A stretch of DNA of 64,000 nt, from the NCBI GenBank assembly GCA_034670405.1, contig JAXDDX010000003.1, forward strand, positions 3,209,001 to 3,273,000, written 5' to 3'. The position numbers and the translations under genes were made by a program. Origin of the DNA: Hoplostethus atlanticus. Lineage: Eukaryota > Chordata > Actinopteri > Trachichthyiformes > Trachichthyidae. Positions within the stretch are counted from its first letter, which is position 1. The number at the start of each line of letters is the position of its first letter. Of the stretch, positions 1 through 13,482 are shown piece by piece. Below the pieces are notes generated by a model that was not told the origin of the DNA, made no database searches, and worked only from the letters and a program-made list of their open reading frames with translations.

Positions 1-577
1 TTTTTTTTCTTCCCTGCAGCTCCCCGTGTGTCTGCGAGAGCTAACGGTTCAGATTGTGAGACGTCTCATAGTTAGTGGCAGGTGGCGTTGTTAGCAGGTC
101 CCCTTAAAAAAAAACCGGTGGCGGTGCAGAACAAGCGAGGGATTTATTAGTTGTGGGATCTCTGAGCTGAGGCTCAGCAGAGAAAGGAGGTAAAGGTGTG
201 TGGAGGATATGAGATCTTTGGGGTTAAGGTGCCGGGACCGTGATGAGGTGTGTGAGATTAATGGAAGTATAGTTGCAGGAGAGGGGGGAGGGGGTGCTGA
301 GGACATGGCGGATGGCTGTTGGGGATTTGCGCACGTGTCCGTCCGTGTACGTTGCATGAGTCTCCGTGCGTGTGTTTGTACATCGAGCCTGCATGCCTGA
401 GTTTGCACGTTTACACCGTCTCACCGATTGTGACACAATTGTGATTCACATTTTTGTGTTTTTGCCTGACATCTGCTGAAAATCCACTGTGTAATCTAAA
501 GAAGTGCATGGTTGTTTTCGTCATTAGTTGGAAGATGACTTTCATGCAACAGCAGCAACATGTGTGTTTGTGTGTGT

Positions 578-578
<1 letters not shown>

Positions 579-610
<32 letters not shown>
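579..610. repeat. (AG)16 microsatellite, preceded by TG-rich DNA
   Basis: A perfect AG dinucleotide run of 32 bases, directly downstream of an imperfect TG run (561-576). It is a compound simple repeat. Confidence 0.97.
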
Positions 611-615
<5 letters not shown>

Positions 616-1261
616 GGATGTCAGTAGTGGGGCGTTCACAGGAAAGTATGGAGGTGGTTAGAGGAGGTCAAAGTTCATCCATGTCTCTGGGCTGCTTTAC
701 GTGCCTGCTGCCACTCTCTGGCTCCACACAGAACAGCTCATACCTTCTTTCTTTTGTCTGTTGAGTATTTCTTCATCTTCCATTCATAAAGCCAGTTTTT
801 ATAGACCATAAGAATCAGAGTACCAGAGACATGACATGATCCTTGCGATAAACTTATCTTGTGATATAGGTGTATAGCTTACCACACCTGGGCAAACACA
901 TACCTGAAGTACTTGTGTATGATTTCTGTTTTGACTCCATTAAAAACTCTTTAAAGTTACAAAATGAGATTTATTGAGCAGCCCTTGTTTTGTAAGTGTC
1001 CAACATGAACCCGAGTGCTATTTTCCCCAAGTCTGCAGCTCAATAAGACTCATTTTTTCATCTTTTTCTTCACACAGTTACTGGCTGGAGTTACCAGCGC
1101 TGCCATGTTTAGAACAAGAGCAGCCATACAGAAGGCTAAACTGTAGTAATAATCCAATTAGAGTAATAAGTAGCCCGGTGATTGACACTTCAGTCAAACA
1201 TTGAAGGGGTTTTATGGTCATGTCTCTTGAAGGACATGTTTCCGTATGTTGGCCTCCTGTT

Positions 1262-1263
<2 letters not shown>

Positions 1264-1297
<34 letters not shown>
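1264..1297. repeat. (CA)17 microsatellite
   Basis: A perfect CA run. Confidence 0.97.
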
Positions 1298-1300
<3 letters not shown>

Positions 1301-2512
1301 GTCTATTTGAATGGCTTCAGTCTAGACTCTCTCCCTCTCAGTGCTGCGCTGTGTCTGTTTATTGTAGATGAGGTGTGGATGTTTATACTCTCTATGGAGC
1401 AAAACAAACCAGTCTGAAGTGTGAGGTGATTCTAAAATAATCCACCTAGCTCTTTGGCACATCAACACGGTGTAGTCCCTAGATGATTTGTAAACCTTGG
1501 CCCTGTACATTTACTCACTAACTTACTTTCTCGGTTCAGACCGGGAAACCCATCGCTAAATGTGAATACCTGCTTGGAAAATGTCATGTCATGATGACTT
1601 TGCAGCCTTGCAAAAATCCCATATGTCTAATTTGACTTTTTTATTAGTTGACATTATCTCCCATGTATAAAATATGATGAACGAATATATGTGTATATAG
1701 AAAAATGTTCATATTTGGTATAAAACCTAAACTAAAAATATATAATCTTATTAAGAGCTGTGTCCAGAACCAGAACAGTGTGTCAGACAACATGTGTCAT
1801 ATGTGTCTATGATCTAGTGTCCTTCATATGAGGACCTGAGAATTGTGCTTGTTAGCAAACTTACTTGTATATCTGATCATTTGTTTTGGTTCGATGATTA
1901 ATGAAACTTGAGATAGATCGTTTCAGAAAAGGTGGAATCTATGTGGCTCGCTTTATTAGTAAAGCCTGGGAAAATACAGCAGCATTTTTAGTTTGTGTGA
2001 TACCTGAGGGAATAGGTTTGTATACACAAATGGCAAAGAGATGTGTTCAGATCTGTCTTGTAAGCCCCTGTGGGCAGAGCACCTACAGTGCATCACACTG
2101 AAAAGAATAATCAATCATATAATGACCTATAGGATCAAGCTAAACCACTCACACTTTATTGTCAATGGGAAAATGAACCAGTTGATCTCAGTTTCAAAAA
2201 AGTTGACATGTATGATACACTGTTGGGATCCAGAAGGACACAGAGGTTACAATCCATCCTGATATCAAAAATGAGCTTGTCTGGATATCTTTCCACAGTG
2301 TCTAGTTTCATTTTTCCCAGGTGCCTCTCTCCGTAGCCTTTGTATTAAAATCACACACACAATTGGCTGTGGCCATGGAGGGATGCATGTCAGTGGTGAG
2401 AGTAGATAAGAGTGACAAAGCTCCACACTGAGCCACGTCACCACCAGGCCTCTCACCAGGCCTCTCACCTGCCTGCCTGTCACACAGACCCACTCAACCA
2501 TCACCAAGCGAT

Positions 2513-2516
<4 letters not shown>

Positions 2517-2556
<40 letters not shown>
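2517..2556. repeat. (TG)20 microsatellite
   Basis: A perfect TG run of 40 bases. Confidence 0.97.
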
Positions 2557-2557
<1 letters not shown>

Positions 2558-3023
2558 TTGATGCGCTTTGCCTTCCTTCGTCTCCCCCACCCACCACTAC
2601 TACCATACTGGTGGTATAGATCATACCGCCCGCCCCGCCCCGGTCCCTCTCCTCCCACCTCAATCTGGACCGTCAAGGAAACATGACGCCTTGGGAGATA
2701 GCAGCGCGCTCTCTCGGCCGGCCCTCGCCCCTTCTCTGTCTCTCTCTCTTTCTCCTCTACGCGCCAGTCACCTACTGCTGTGGGAAAAGGAGAGGAGATG
2801 AGGCCTTAAAAAACAGATCATTGTCCGCCTCCTAGATTAAAGCCAGAGAATGCAGCATTGTCCACTGAATGGCTAAACCTTCCTGCTGTCACTCAAACGC
2901 TGCTCTGAGCGCTACTTCATGTCTAAGAGGCTTATCTGCACTGAAAGGCCCCTGGCTGCTCCGGGGAGAGAGGACGTAATGAAGCGTGTTTTTTTTTTCC
3001 TCAGAAGGGAGAAACCTGCTGCT

Positions 3024-3052
3024 GGGGGGGGGGGGAGGAGGTGGGGGGGCGG
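3024..3052 (+). repeat. G-tract cluster with G-quadruplex potential
   Basis: A run of 12 G followed by GAGG-type and 7-G tracts within 29 bases, giving at least four G3+ tracts with short loops on the plus strand. Structure formation is inferred from the pattern alone. Confidence 0.6.
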
Positions 3053-3415
3053 CATGGCCAGTGGGACAGCTGCAGCACCAGGCCCCCTCCCTCACCCTCT
3101 CTCCCACTCCCTCCAACCGCCCCTCTGGAAAGAATTGTCATTTATCTAGTCTCACATGAGAGGGAGCGCAGTATATGCGGCGTATGGGCCCGACCCCGGG
3201 TGCGAGCGTGATGGGGGGACGTGGGGACGTTATGTGCGGACGTGCCCAGGGACCTGCCTGTTGTCCACGCTCAGCCGTCTGTGGGGATGATCGGCAGCCC
3301 ACTGATGTGGTCCTCTCTTTGTGCTCCGCTGTTTGAAAAGGGGAAAGTTTAAGTGCTGCTCGCATTCAGGGGCTGAGGGCCGGCCAGGCTGGGAGGGTTA
3401 GCTAAGCCCCGAGGC

Positions 3416-3418
<3 letters not shown>

Positions 3419-3474
<56 letters not shown>
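3419..3474. repeat. (TG)28 microsatellite
   Basis: A perfect TG run of 56 bases, one of the longest uninterrupted dinucleotide arrays in the window. Confidence 0.98.
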
Positions 3475-3476
<2 letters not shown>

Positions 3477-4902
3477 TACATTATCATTGCCTGTACAACA
3501 CTGTAGCTTCCTTTGTCTACATTATATTTATGTATTTATAATAGGCACAGTTTCATTGTGCACACACAACAAGTGGTATGATGAAGATGAGGTTGTCTTT
3601 TGTGACTTCATACTGTAATGCGATGCCCTACAGCACATTGTCACTGTGCTGCAAACCTTTGTTTCCCCAAAAAGTCAGCTTTTTAGAAATTAAGACAAAT
3701 ATTTTTTTGCATTCATGTCTACATGTTTAGACATTTTACAATCCATCTTTAGTTATTCAGCTTGGCTCCAGGGTCATGGGGAACAAGGTTAGCAGGTAGT
3801 GAGTGGGGAGATCAAAAACACTTAAAAAGACCAAAAAAAAGACCTCTGTTAAGAGGTGAGTATTTTTATCCAGTGTTTTTTTGTTGTTGATTCTGCTGAC
3901 TCCAGTGTTGAACCTCTAACCGTGGCAGTATCAGTGCCACACTCCACTCAGTGAGCTGTGGAACATCTACCATGATCTCTGCCATTGCTGAGGCATGGCA
4001 CACGTGGGTTCCCCCAGTGGGGCCACATATTAGTTTCTGGATGATTTACAGAAGCTATCAGCCCCTGTGCCCTACTGCCCTGTCCTGTCTACCCTTTGTG
4101 GCTCTGCATGTCCGTCTCCGTGTCACGACGGACACACCTGCATCCTCAGCAGCCCCCTCTGAGCCCTGTCCACTTCCTGTCTACAGTAGTACTACTTCTC
4201 TGACACACATACAGGACTGCAGCTGGGCTGCTGGCACTTTAACACACAGATCGGATCTAAAGTCCTCGGGACTCGAGTCTGTTTGAGTGAAATGTTTGGA
4301 AATCTGAAATCTGTTGGAGTGTAGATGATTCAGAATATGAAAGGTTCATGTTCACACACCCTGAAAGGATCTGTACAGTCTAATTTGCAATTAAAATATG
4401 ATATATATATATTAACATGGGAAATCTAAGATCTATAGATAAATGATAGAGTATATTGTAGTATACTTTTTGCTCATTGAGCCTGTTTGGTAGAACAGTG
4501 GGTTTAATGTTTGAATTAACAGGGTTTAATCTCCGTACCAATGACTGTCTTTATATCATATATAGTATCTGGAGTTGGTTCTCACTCTTCCTCTACCTCT
4601 TTCATCACCTAGACCCAAATATACTACTTGAGAGTTGGACTGGATAGGCTTTTTGCTGTCTGTCTGTGTCTGTATTTACAAAGGGATGTTCAACACATGA
4701 CAGAGTGATCTCTTTATGAATACTGGGACGGCGTTTGCTCTCTCCTCTCTGTCGGACCGCAGGCCGCGCATCCACTCTCTTAATGTGACCTCTGACCCAG
4801 GCATCTTGTGGGGTTAGCGCTGCCCGCGCCTCGTCTGCGCCGTGTCGGGAGGTCGAGTGGGCTGGAGAGCCCCGGAGCAGACCAGAGGGGCTGTCGGCTG
4901 TC

Positions 4903-4921
4903 GGGGGGGGGGGTGGGGGGG
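4903..4921 (+). repeat. G-rich tract (G11-T-G7)
   Basis: Two long G runs separated by one T. It is likely length-unstable and a sequencing-error hotspot, with possible G-quadruplex formation. Confidence 0.8.
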
Positions 4922-5879
4922 ACGTTAAGTGGTGTGGCCCAGCTGTGAGGGGTGGCCCACTTGTCCATTTAGAGCCCAAACCCCGTGCTGGGAGATGGTA
5001 CATCCCGACAAGCTGAGAGGACTCACCCTGGTACTAGCATGCTCTTGGCTCTGTCCAAATGTCAGAACATGAATGTCAAAATGTAGGAACATCTCGAAAT
5101 GGAAGCTCCTGGTGTCCCGCGGTGCTCTATCATGTATCCATGGATGTCAAGGGGCTTTTCTGAATATTCACTGCACAGTATGGGCTAGATTAGAAGCAGG
5201 ACAGTTACATAGTTGGGCTTTAGATTTATCTGCTGACAGTATTGACCAGGCTGTTGAAAGTATCCACTAGAATTGTCATGCAACCTGTTGTATAACACCC
5301 TACCAGTGTTCAGATGATTTATTTCATCTCACAAAATGTTTTTTGTCCATCTCAAGAGGATGAAAATCGGATTGCTGGGAATTTAAATGTTAAATAGAAA
5401 ATGATTCATGGGAATGATCACTAGATATCAATGATTCCCATAATACAATGTGTCCATGCATCCAAGAGTGATAGGTGCCACATTGTGCAGGGGATGGAGA
5501 GTGGATTTGAAGGTTCTTTTTCAGTAAACATTTAAAAGAGTGGAGAAGTGAACAAAAGCGTTAAGAAGGAGCTGTTTTGTTGCCCCTTTTTTAACCTAAA
5601 TAGGCGGTCTGTCCGACCGAGGCCTTGGCTTCAAAGTATTATCCCACACATGCAATTACCATTTCTATCAACTGGGGAGAAAGATTATGCTTTTTGGGTG
5701 TTCTCTCTAGTTTCTTCCAGTGGATTCACTTGGTGAATGTGACACGTTTTGTGTCTCCCACCCCCTATTGAATTTAAAAGTTCTCTATTCTCCGAGTGAG
5801 CTGAGGAGAGTCCTACACGCAGGCTGAATAGACACTAAATCTTTCAAGGTTAGGACTTAACCTTCTCCCTCTCTAATTC

Positions 5880-6480
5880 ATCTTCAAACTTTAGTCTGAA
5901 ACCAATCAATATCAGATGATTGGTAAACAATGTGCAGTGTCTGATAGGCAGGTACCGAGGGCCCTCAATGGGATTGCAAATGCTTTGTGCGTCCCAAGTC
6001 GCTTTTGCTCTAAAGCACTGTCACAAAAAGTGAAATTACCATTCGCTTGGAATGATGCCATTCATCTTTGTCAGAGCGCCAAGCCCAGCACGCAAGCCGC
6101 TCCCCTCAAATTAATTCCTTGTTTTGCATCAGCTGAATTTGCCCAAATCCAGGAGGATGGCTCCAGCTACACCTCGCCTGCCTTCTTTAATGTGGCAATT
6201 CCAGCTGATTTCACTATGCACCGGGCCCTGCGCCTTTATTTACTGCCTAATTCACAAAGAAAAGGAAATAGATATGAAAATAAGTTGGGAAAATAAGATA
6301 AATCTGGCTGAAATTCCAGAGGCCTTGTTCCAACCCAGAGAGCGAGAGTAGTATAATGCACATACCTGGCTCCCCAGATCCCCGTGCCATGCTGTTGTCG
6401 ATTGGATATTTTATTTTGCAAAAGCCCCTGTATAAAGTTAATGTCTTCCCAGAGGCTCTTATTCATGCAATACAAAGGGA
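5880..6480. promoter_or_regulatory. Candidate conserved non-coding block (putative enhancer)
   Basis: About 600 bases of complex, repeat-free, balanced sequence between microsatellite-rich flanks. It has AT-rich homeodomain-like words (AAATTAATTCC near 6109), GCAAAT-type words and Sox-like ACAAAG. Open frames across it (for example 5916-6296) match no protein I recognise. Calling it a regulatory element is inference; conservation across fish was not tested. Confidence 0.35.
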
Positions 6481-6799
6481 ATGTGTTATAGAATGAATGT
6501 ATGAGGGATTCATTTGTTGTCCAGTATGAGACACTCTACAATATGTGAAGGAGGCTTAAGTGCAAGTAATTTAGAAAAGAAAGATTGGAAACAGGAGACA
6601 GGGAAGGAGAGTCATTTATTTAGCTTTTTTATCAGCTTCTTGATGTGCATTGCAACATCCGATCGCTCTGCATGCTTGTGAGAGAACGAATACTAAATTG
6701 TTCTTACTGAAGAACACATTTGTCATTTAACTTTTTTTTACGAGACAAGTCTCTTATACGAGAGTTTATTGGAAAACCTCTTTGTCACTTGAAACATTT

Positions 6800-6815
6800 C
6801 CACTAGGGGGCTGCG
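6800..6815 (+). promoter_or_regulatory. Possible CTCF core site
   Basis: CCACTAGGGGGCTGCG matches the core of the vertebrate CTCF motif (CCASYAGRKGGC) at all core positions. A single word match is weak evidence for occupancy. Confidence 0.3.
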
Positions 6816-8372
6816 ACTTGTCCCTTTCAGTCCCTTTCTCCTTCACTTCACTGAGATCACTCCTGCCTGCCTGGTAACCCTGCCCTGCCATCACGGGGCC
6901 AACCGGCATTTTAGCGGTCACGTCTTTGTTGTGTTCTCTCTCTCTCCGGCTCCACTAGTTGCCAGCGCTGTTCCATCCATCGTGCCGAGCTCACAGTGAC
7001 AGCGGTGATGAGGTTTTAAAGAGCGGGCTTGTCCTCTCGTTTCACTGTCCTCTCCTCGTCGGACTTAAAGGCTAAAAATGGTCCAGAGACTAATTTATGG
7101 TTGTGATGACCGTGACCACTGATTTGTGATCCCCTGTGTTTGTGTTTATGGAACATGGCTATTTTATTTTCTTCATCTTATCTGATGGCAGATGGACGAC
7201 ATGGTTTGACAGGGTTTATTTAGATGTTTTCTTTTTCCAGCGCACAGTATGATGGAGTGCAATTACCAGGAATGTAGAGTGAAACCCTGGGGTCAAAGGC
7301 CTTTTCCTGTCTCCCTCCCTGCTATGAGCAGACCAGTGTCTTGTGCCCAATCCGGCTATAGGTTAGACAGACTTCTGTGGCTTTTCTAAGCACAGCGACG
7401 CGAGGTGTAAGCCTATTTCACATTTTAGGAATCTAGATGCTCTTGTTTAGAGGAACTTGGGACAAATAGTGAACAGTCATTCCAAGTAGTATAGTAACAT
7501 TGAAATATGTCATGGTGGGTTTCTCTCAGGAGGCAGAGAGAACGCAGGAGGAGAGGAGAGGAGAGGAGCTGCCAGAGATAAGTGGGTCAGGACTGAGAGA
7601 CTGTTCTTCACCTCAGACACCTGCACCTCTCCACGGCTCCCTCATCAAGGACTCATTTTGTCCCCGGGCTGCACCATTGTCTCGTGAAGGGCCCTCCAGA
7701 CTTTGCTCTGAATGCCTCCCTGCGCTACCCCAAGTGGGCTCAGCCCGGCTCTCCCCGAGAGACAGACAAAACAGCGGATTCCAAAGCACCGGCCCCTCGG
7801 CATTCCCCTGCCTTTGGAAGATAAAGAGGGGGGACCTCAGCCTGATTCACTCCTCCGCTCTTCATCCCTCTCCAAAGCCCCCCCCAAAAACCAGGAGATG
7901 AGGAGGAGGAGGAGGAGAGGAGGCCAGAGGGCTCGTGAGGGGTAGCGGAGGGGTGGTCCCAGGGTTAGAGAGTGATTAGTGAGGAGCAGAGTGCTGCTCC
8001 TTTTCCCCCCCTTTGGTCCTCCTCCTCCTCCGCTGTGGTCACTGAGAAATGACTTCCACTGGGCTTACTGGGGAGTGTGGGTGGAGAGGGAAGTGGAGGA
8101 ATTATTCCGTTCTGTCTATCTGTCTGTCTGGGCTATATTTAACCTGCCTGACAAGATGGATGTTTCCTAGGGAGTTCTCCTCTCAGCATAAATGAAGCCA
8201 TTATGCTCTCCTCTCCTGTCCTCTCGTTTGCCTTTCATTACAGACTGAGGGTCTGTGATGAAATATAACGAGGACAGTCCAAATCAGGCTGAAATACAGC
8301 CAACGCAGACATGCTGGGTCACCACAGTCTCTGCTATGAATGTGCCCTAATACTGTTATTTTACTCAGAGGT

Positions 8373-8374
<2 letters not shown>

Positions 8375-8404
<30 letters not shown>
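8375..8404. repeat. (AC)15 microsatellite
   Basis: A perfect AC run of 30 bases. Confidence 0.96.
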
Positions 8405-8407
<3 letters not shown>

Positions 8408-8899
8408 TTATTTCAGCATGCTAGCATGTGTCCGTCTGTTGCCGTGGATCTGGTGTAGGCAGCCGGTTGCTGGCCATACGTAGTACTGGTGTGGAGGAGT
8501 TGGAAGTGATTAGGGAGAAATATGCCTGTCTCCCTGTAATGTCAGTAATAGGCAGCAGCACATCAAAGTCCAGGCCTGTCAGAATGATCCGGATCAAACC
8601 GGCCCCCATCTGGAAGCCATAACTGACTTTTCACTCATTTAAACACTCTTAAAACACACTGAACAGACATGGAGCTCCCGTCTCTGCTCACCACTCACCA
8701 CCACTCATATCAGCACCCTCTGCCCTACTGCATCTGTGTGTGCGTGTGTGTGTGTGTGTGTTTCTGCTCTCCTGGTCCCTGTGTGTTGGCCTTCTACCAT
8801 ATGTGCTTCATATTTGCGTGTTACCAGGTTTTATTTATTAATGTTTTCAGTCCCGCTATTAGCCGTGCTTGTGCAGCATTAACAGACATAACATCTGAG

Positions 8900-9255
8900 C
8901 CATTAACACTGTTTTGACAATTAGCAGAGATATCTACACATTAATGCACGGGGAGATATTTTTAGAGCAGAATAAATATATTTTCCACCGTAATGGGAAA
9001 GATAATATTTGTCTTTCTGGAAGGGAGTCCGGCCAGGGTCCTGTTTTCCTTCTTTAGCATCGAGTTGAAGATAAGTATCTTGTCTGTGCATTCTGAGACA
9101 ATGATGCCGGGTACTCCCCTCGCGCTCGCTCGCACACGCCGCGTTGACTGGACTCCTGGACATATATTATCTTTCCAAACACAAGTCGGACACGGCGCTA
9201 AGTGTATTTTAATTGGCTTGGAGCCTCCTTCCCAAAGCAAACAGCCGGTGGTGTA
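8900..9255. promoter_or_regulatory. Candidate conserved non-coding block
   Basis: Repeat-free sequence with AT-rich transcription-factor-like words (ACAATTAGC, CATTAATGC, AATAAATATATT, TTTTAATTGGC) beside a CpG-containing centre. It sits between microsatellite-rich segments. The regulatory role is inferred. Confidence 0.3.
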
Positions 9256-9366
9256 GCTGGTGGTGCGGTGTGCTTGGTGACTGACGGGTGGCCCGCAGTC
9301 GGGGTGGGGTGGAGTCCGATTGCTCGTCTGTCCAGTCCATCACCGATCTGTCCGATACAGGCCTCC

Positions 9367-9402
<36 letters not shown>

Positions 9403-9726
9403 CGTGTGTGGGTGAGGTATATAATGAGTATCTGTACTGTATTCACTCTTGGGGTGTTTCGCATTTGAGTGGTTCACACTCACTACTGCAAAAGGTCTTA
9501 ACGCCTGGCAGATAGCATCTTGAGGAGTTAAAGTGTGAGTGATTTAATACTAACAATTAAGGCAGGCACGTCAGCGGGCAGCCCGGGCCCCTGCTGTGGC
9601 CGGACAGGGAGTGGGCCCTCTCTCATATCTCCTCCAGACAGGGAGACAGGGGGGCCTCCGGCTCCAGAAACCGCCGATGATGCTAACACACGCTACCACT
9701 TTACATTCCCACCTTTAGAGAAACAG

Positions 9727-9769
<43 letters not shown>
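9727..9769. repeat. (TTTC)n tetranucleotide microsatellite
   Basis: About eleven near-perfect TTTC units. Confidence 0.96.
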
Positions 9770-10897
9770 GCACTTTATGTGAAGCTTACATTCATGACAT
9801 TGTAAAGCATTTTTAATGAATGGTAAAGTGCAAACATTGTTAGAAAAAAGGTACATCATGGTCTTAGGTGCCAGGTCTTATTGGCAAAAGTTGCAGCATT
9901 TGTTTTCTGAGCGAGAGAAATCATATTATATTTCATCTTTCCTCCTCCAGGAGTGTGACACAGGGGTGCACAGTTGCTGGCCACCATTGTTAAACAATTA
10001 CGTTGGTCATTGATTTTGGCCATAGAGTCAAAAACAAGACTTCTGTTGCATTCATGAAATGAGGGCCAGCCCAAAATGGAGTGGAGTGGTTGGGAGAAAA
10101 GGAAGGAGGGAGGAGAGCCGAGGAAGGGGTGTTGAGAGTGTGAGCTCAGCATGTGGAGAAAAGCCCTGAAAACGATTCATTTTACAAGAACCAAGGATCT
10201 CACTCCTAACATGGCCAGCTCCACTCTCATAAAATCTATAGACATCCATTATAAAACACCCAAGCCCTTACGTGTTTCTCTGCCTGAATCCAGCAACAGG
10301 GCTGTCTGCCTCCAAAAGCCCTCTGGAAGTGTTTGAAAAACAAAGCAAGGCTTCACTTCAACCTCATTAACTAGTTATAATAAACAAAACAATGTGTTTT
10401 TAATGGATGGCGAGTCCCGTCTCCCCTTCCCCTCCCAGCATTGGTCCAGAGCGACTGGCCAGTGGTGGGTTTCCCATGGCTGCAGCTAGTCGTGTCATGA
10501 TGATGGATGGGCAGGGTTGGCGGGGGCTGCCTCTCGCCCTTCTCCTCTGGGACGTCCCGTGGACTGACAGGCACATTGTGGCGCCCGACCCGCGCTGCCG
10601 CACGGCTCCGCCCGCTGGCACAGCCACAGAGACCTCCAGAAAATGCCCGCTTTGCCAGTTTCACACATTGAGCAGGTCTCACCTCAAGACAGAGACAAAT
10701 GCAGAGGCACATGAAAGCACGTCTATATACAGACGTGTGCATGCACGTGTTCAAGTAGACACCCTCAGACATTCAAACGTAGGGGATTTCAGCTCTGAAT
10801 GCAATGAAGCCCAGAGTAGAATAGTACATACTGTAGGTGTACCCTGGCTCATATGGGTACTCACACAGCTAAAGTGGTAAGATTAATTCATAGAAGC

Positions 10898-10899
<2 letters not shown>

Positions 10900-10939
<40 letters not shown>
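10900..10939. repeat. (CT)20 microsatellite
   Basis: A perfect CT run of 40 bases. Confidence 0.96.
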
Positions 10940-10941
<2 letters not shown>

Positions 10942-11560
10942 ATTTGTCTCTCAGGCTAAAAAGTAATGCTAGCTTTAGCTCCATAAAAAAACAGTGAGGT
11001 TGCATTATAGCATAGCATTATATTTTAGTATAATATAGTAACTTATTTATTGTCAAAATAAAACGATCCTCATTCTGAATTTGTGTCAGCTCTTAAATTG
11101 AACACAGAGTGAGATTTACAGCTAGCCAGCAAGCCACTATCCTGTATTTATTCTGCCTTAGTGCTGTAGGTTTTTCCAGGGGAACAACAGAGCCACGACA
11201 TTACAGCAAGCATGTAAAAAGAGACACTTCAACAATGTACATCTGCAGTTGGTATTGTTTTTTATGTGGTCATTATCCAGTATATGATGCTGGATAAATC
11301 ATACATCCTGTTGGCTTTATTTTAAACACTGATGCAAATTGATGTCTCTTTTTTTTTTTAGTTAATCTAAAATATTTAGTATCACCTTTCTCAGTGTAGC
11401 TTTGGGTTAGCGTGCAGAATGGCAGCATGTACCTGAGGCGTCCTGCTGCCCCTCGGTGGGGGGGGGACATTAGTTTTCTGATGAATAACCACCACCAGAG
11501 CCTCAGCAGCCACAACACACACTCCTCATGCTGTTGCACACACTGTAGAGTACCACACAT

Positions 11561-11572
11561 GCACACACACAC

Positions 11573-11610
<38 letters not shown>
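11561..11610. repeat. Compound (CA)n-(CT)n microsatellite
   Basis: A short CA run, a few C-rich bases, then CT repeats to 11610. Confidence 0.95.
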
Positions 11611-11613
<3 letters not shown>

Positions 11614-12225
11614 CTTCTCTTTCTTTTTCTCTGTCTGACTTGCTCACTCACTCAAACACACTCCACACCAATACAGAGCGCCTCTGGAATAAAACTCTCC
11701 CAGCTAGTGTAAAACAATCCAATAACACAGCCAGCACCTCTCAAAATCAAACAATGGCTCAGCTCATGTCGGCGTTGTAAAACAGCTCAGCCTATTACAT
11801 GCTCTTACGTGTAACTATATTGTAAATTTGCCCTCTGGGTAATACAACATTTTTCCTTCATTTTGTGATTTTGGGATCATAATAATCATGGTGTGTGGTT
11901 GTGTGTGTAAGTGTGTGCAAGAACGTTTGTGCACACACCGTCTTATAGTTGTGTGTGCGCACATACGTTTGGTACCAAATCATTTATGTCAGAATACATT
12001 CTTGCCAAGCGAGCCACATCCTTATTTACCAGTGTTCAGGTTGTTTCCCAGGGGTAGCCGTGTTGAATGCTGCATTAGGTCAAAGGTCATTTGAATAGAA
12101 AGAGAGGATACAACACCCAGACAGATAGTGTGAGGGTGTGAGTGACCATGACCCCTGCGACACCGTTCAGTGTGTTTGTAAACAGGATGTCATTAACACT
12201 GGGAACCGGCTTGGCTCACAATGAG

Positions 12226-12228
<3 letters not shown>

Positions 12229-12300
<72 letters not shown>

Positions 12301-12319
12301 GGAGAGAGAGAGAGAGAGA
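12229..12319. repeat. Compound (TG)27-(AG)n microsatellite
   Basis: TG repeats at 12229-12282 pass directly into AG repeats to 12319, with one GG interruption at 12301. Confidence 0.98.
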
Positions 12320-13482
12320 TAGGGCATTGTTAAGATTTCAAATTAAAAAAACTTCACATACTTCAACTGATAAATCAGCACCCTCACAGTTTTCTCAGAA
12401 CAGCCCCTGTACTTTTCTGTCTGAGCTGCATCCAGGTTAACTTTGTCACATCAGATAAGCGCCGGCTAACGTGATGAAATTTCTGGCTTGGCGTGGCTGC
12501 TGTACTAATACAGCAGTGGATTGTGTGAAAGTGTACTAAGTGCACTCAACTGTCAGCTCTTATTGTGGTGTCAGTCCTTCCTTCTAATTAGTGTCCTCAG
12601 CAGGCAGGAAGTGGGCCTGGGCTGGACTAATCTGTCAGTGAGGCCAGACCATCCTCGCCCCAGCGACTGTTTCCTTAGATAAACCCAGAGCCCTTTATCT
12701 AAAGGAGTTGCAACACTCAGGGGGTCTGGGAAGCCCCCAGTGATTCTGTTATTACTTCTTGGATGTAAATACGATACTGAACATGGGCCAAAACTCACAC
12801 CTATTGGCTGGAATTGTATTTCTATCTTATTTGAGTATTCTTCTAAGAAGCACGGGGGCATTATCAGGGACTTCAGTGCCGGCCAAAGACCTGAGTAGCG
12901 CGCTCACATTGCCGTAGCGATCGTCATGGTGACAGGTGTTGATTGAGCATGAGAGGGAGGAAGCATAGAGAAGGACACTTCCTGGCAGACAGTTTTATCA
13001 GTGAGGGAGCAGTGGGGTCAGAGAAGGGTGGGCGAAGTTATCACACCCCGGTGATCATGGACTGTATGGGACCGGCGCACCGAGAACCTTTGGAGGCCTG
13101 GCAGGAGCCCAGCGTTGCTGACCAAGGCAACTGTCTCCCTCATATAAACATTGTGTGAGTTATAGCCGCATGTTGAGACTATCAAGTACAGAAGTTGTTG
13201 TTTTTTTGTACTTGGTTTATACTGTGCTGCCATGGTTCAATAGGTCATGAAATAGGTGGAAGGGCTTTCTCCTGTATGTCCAAAAGGACTTGAGGTGGTT
13301 TGTGTATTGTCTAAGGGCGCTGACACATCCTGGAGAGATATCTCATGCTTTCACAGATTGCCAAGCTGTCTTTCGGTGACAAATGTGCAAGGAAAACAGT
13401 CGATTGGAAAAGCAAAGTGGAGTTGAATTATTTTTTTGGCTCATCATCACACTATTCACAAAAGTAAGTTGGGTAAAAGACT

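Larger units (their letters stand above)
1..5850. other. Non-coding, microsatellite-rich DNA (no gene seen)
   Basis: No exon with credible splice sites and recognisable protein was found on either strand. The stretch holds GA, CA and TG arrays (579-610, 1264-1297, 2517-2556, 3419-3474), G-tracts at 3024-3052 and 4903-4921, an AT-rich patch near 1640-1760 and TA repeats near 4398-4414. A direct repeat of about 15 bp (CACCAGGCCTCT core) lies at 2441-2470. By inference it is intron or desert of the PRDM-family gene. Confidence 0.6.
6481..8880. other. Non-coding DNA (no gene seen)
   Basis: No supported exon. It contains a GGAGA-rich purine patch at about 7535-7570, pyrimidine- and GA-rich stretches at 7860-8040, and CA/TG arrays at 8375-8404 and 8735-8760. 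A CTCF-like word lies at 6800. Confidence 0.55.

Noticed and set aside
3915..3945. CCGTGGCAGTATCAGTGCCAC, considered as a small structured RNA
   Set aside because: Only a short imperfect inverted repeat (GTGGCA/TGCCAC) with no wider fold or known RNA family match.
10407..10880. 157-residue open frame with Pro/Ser-rich start
   Set aside because: No family resemblance, ordinary length for chance in GC-richer DNA, no credible splice context.
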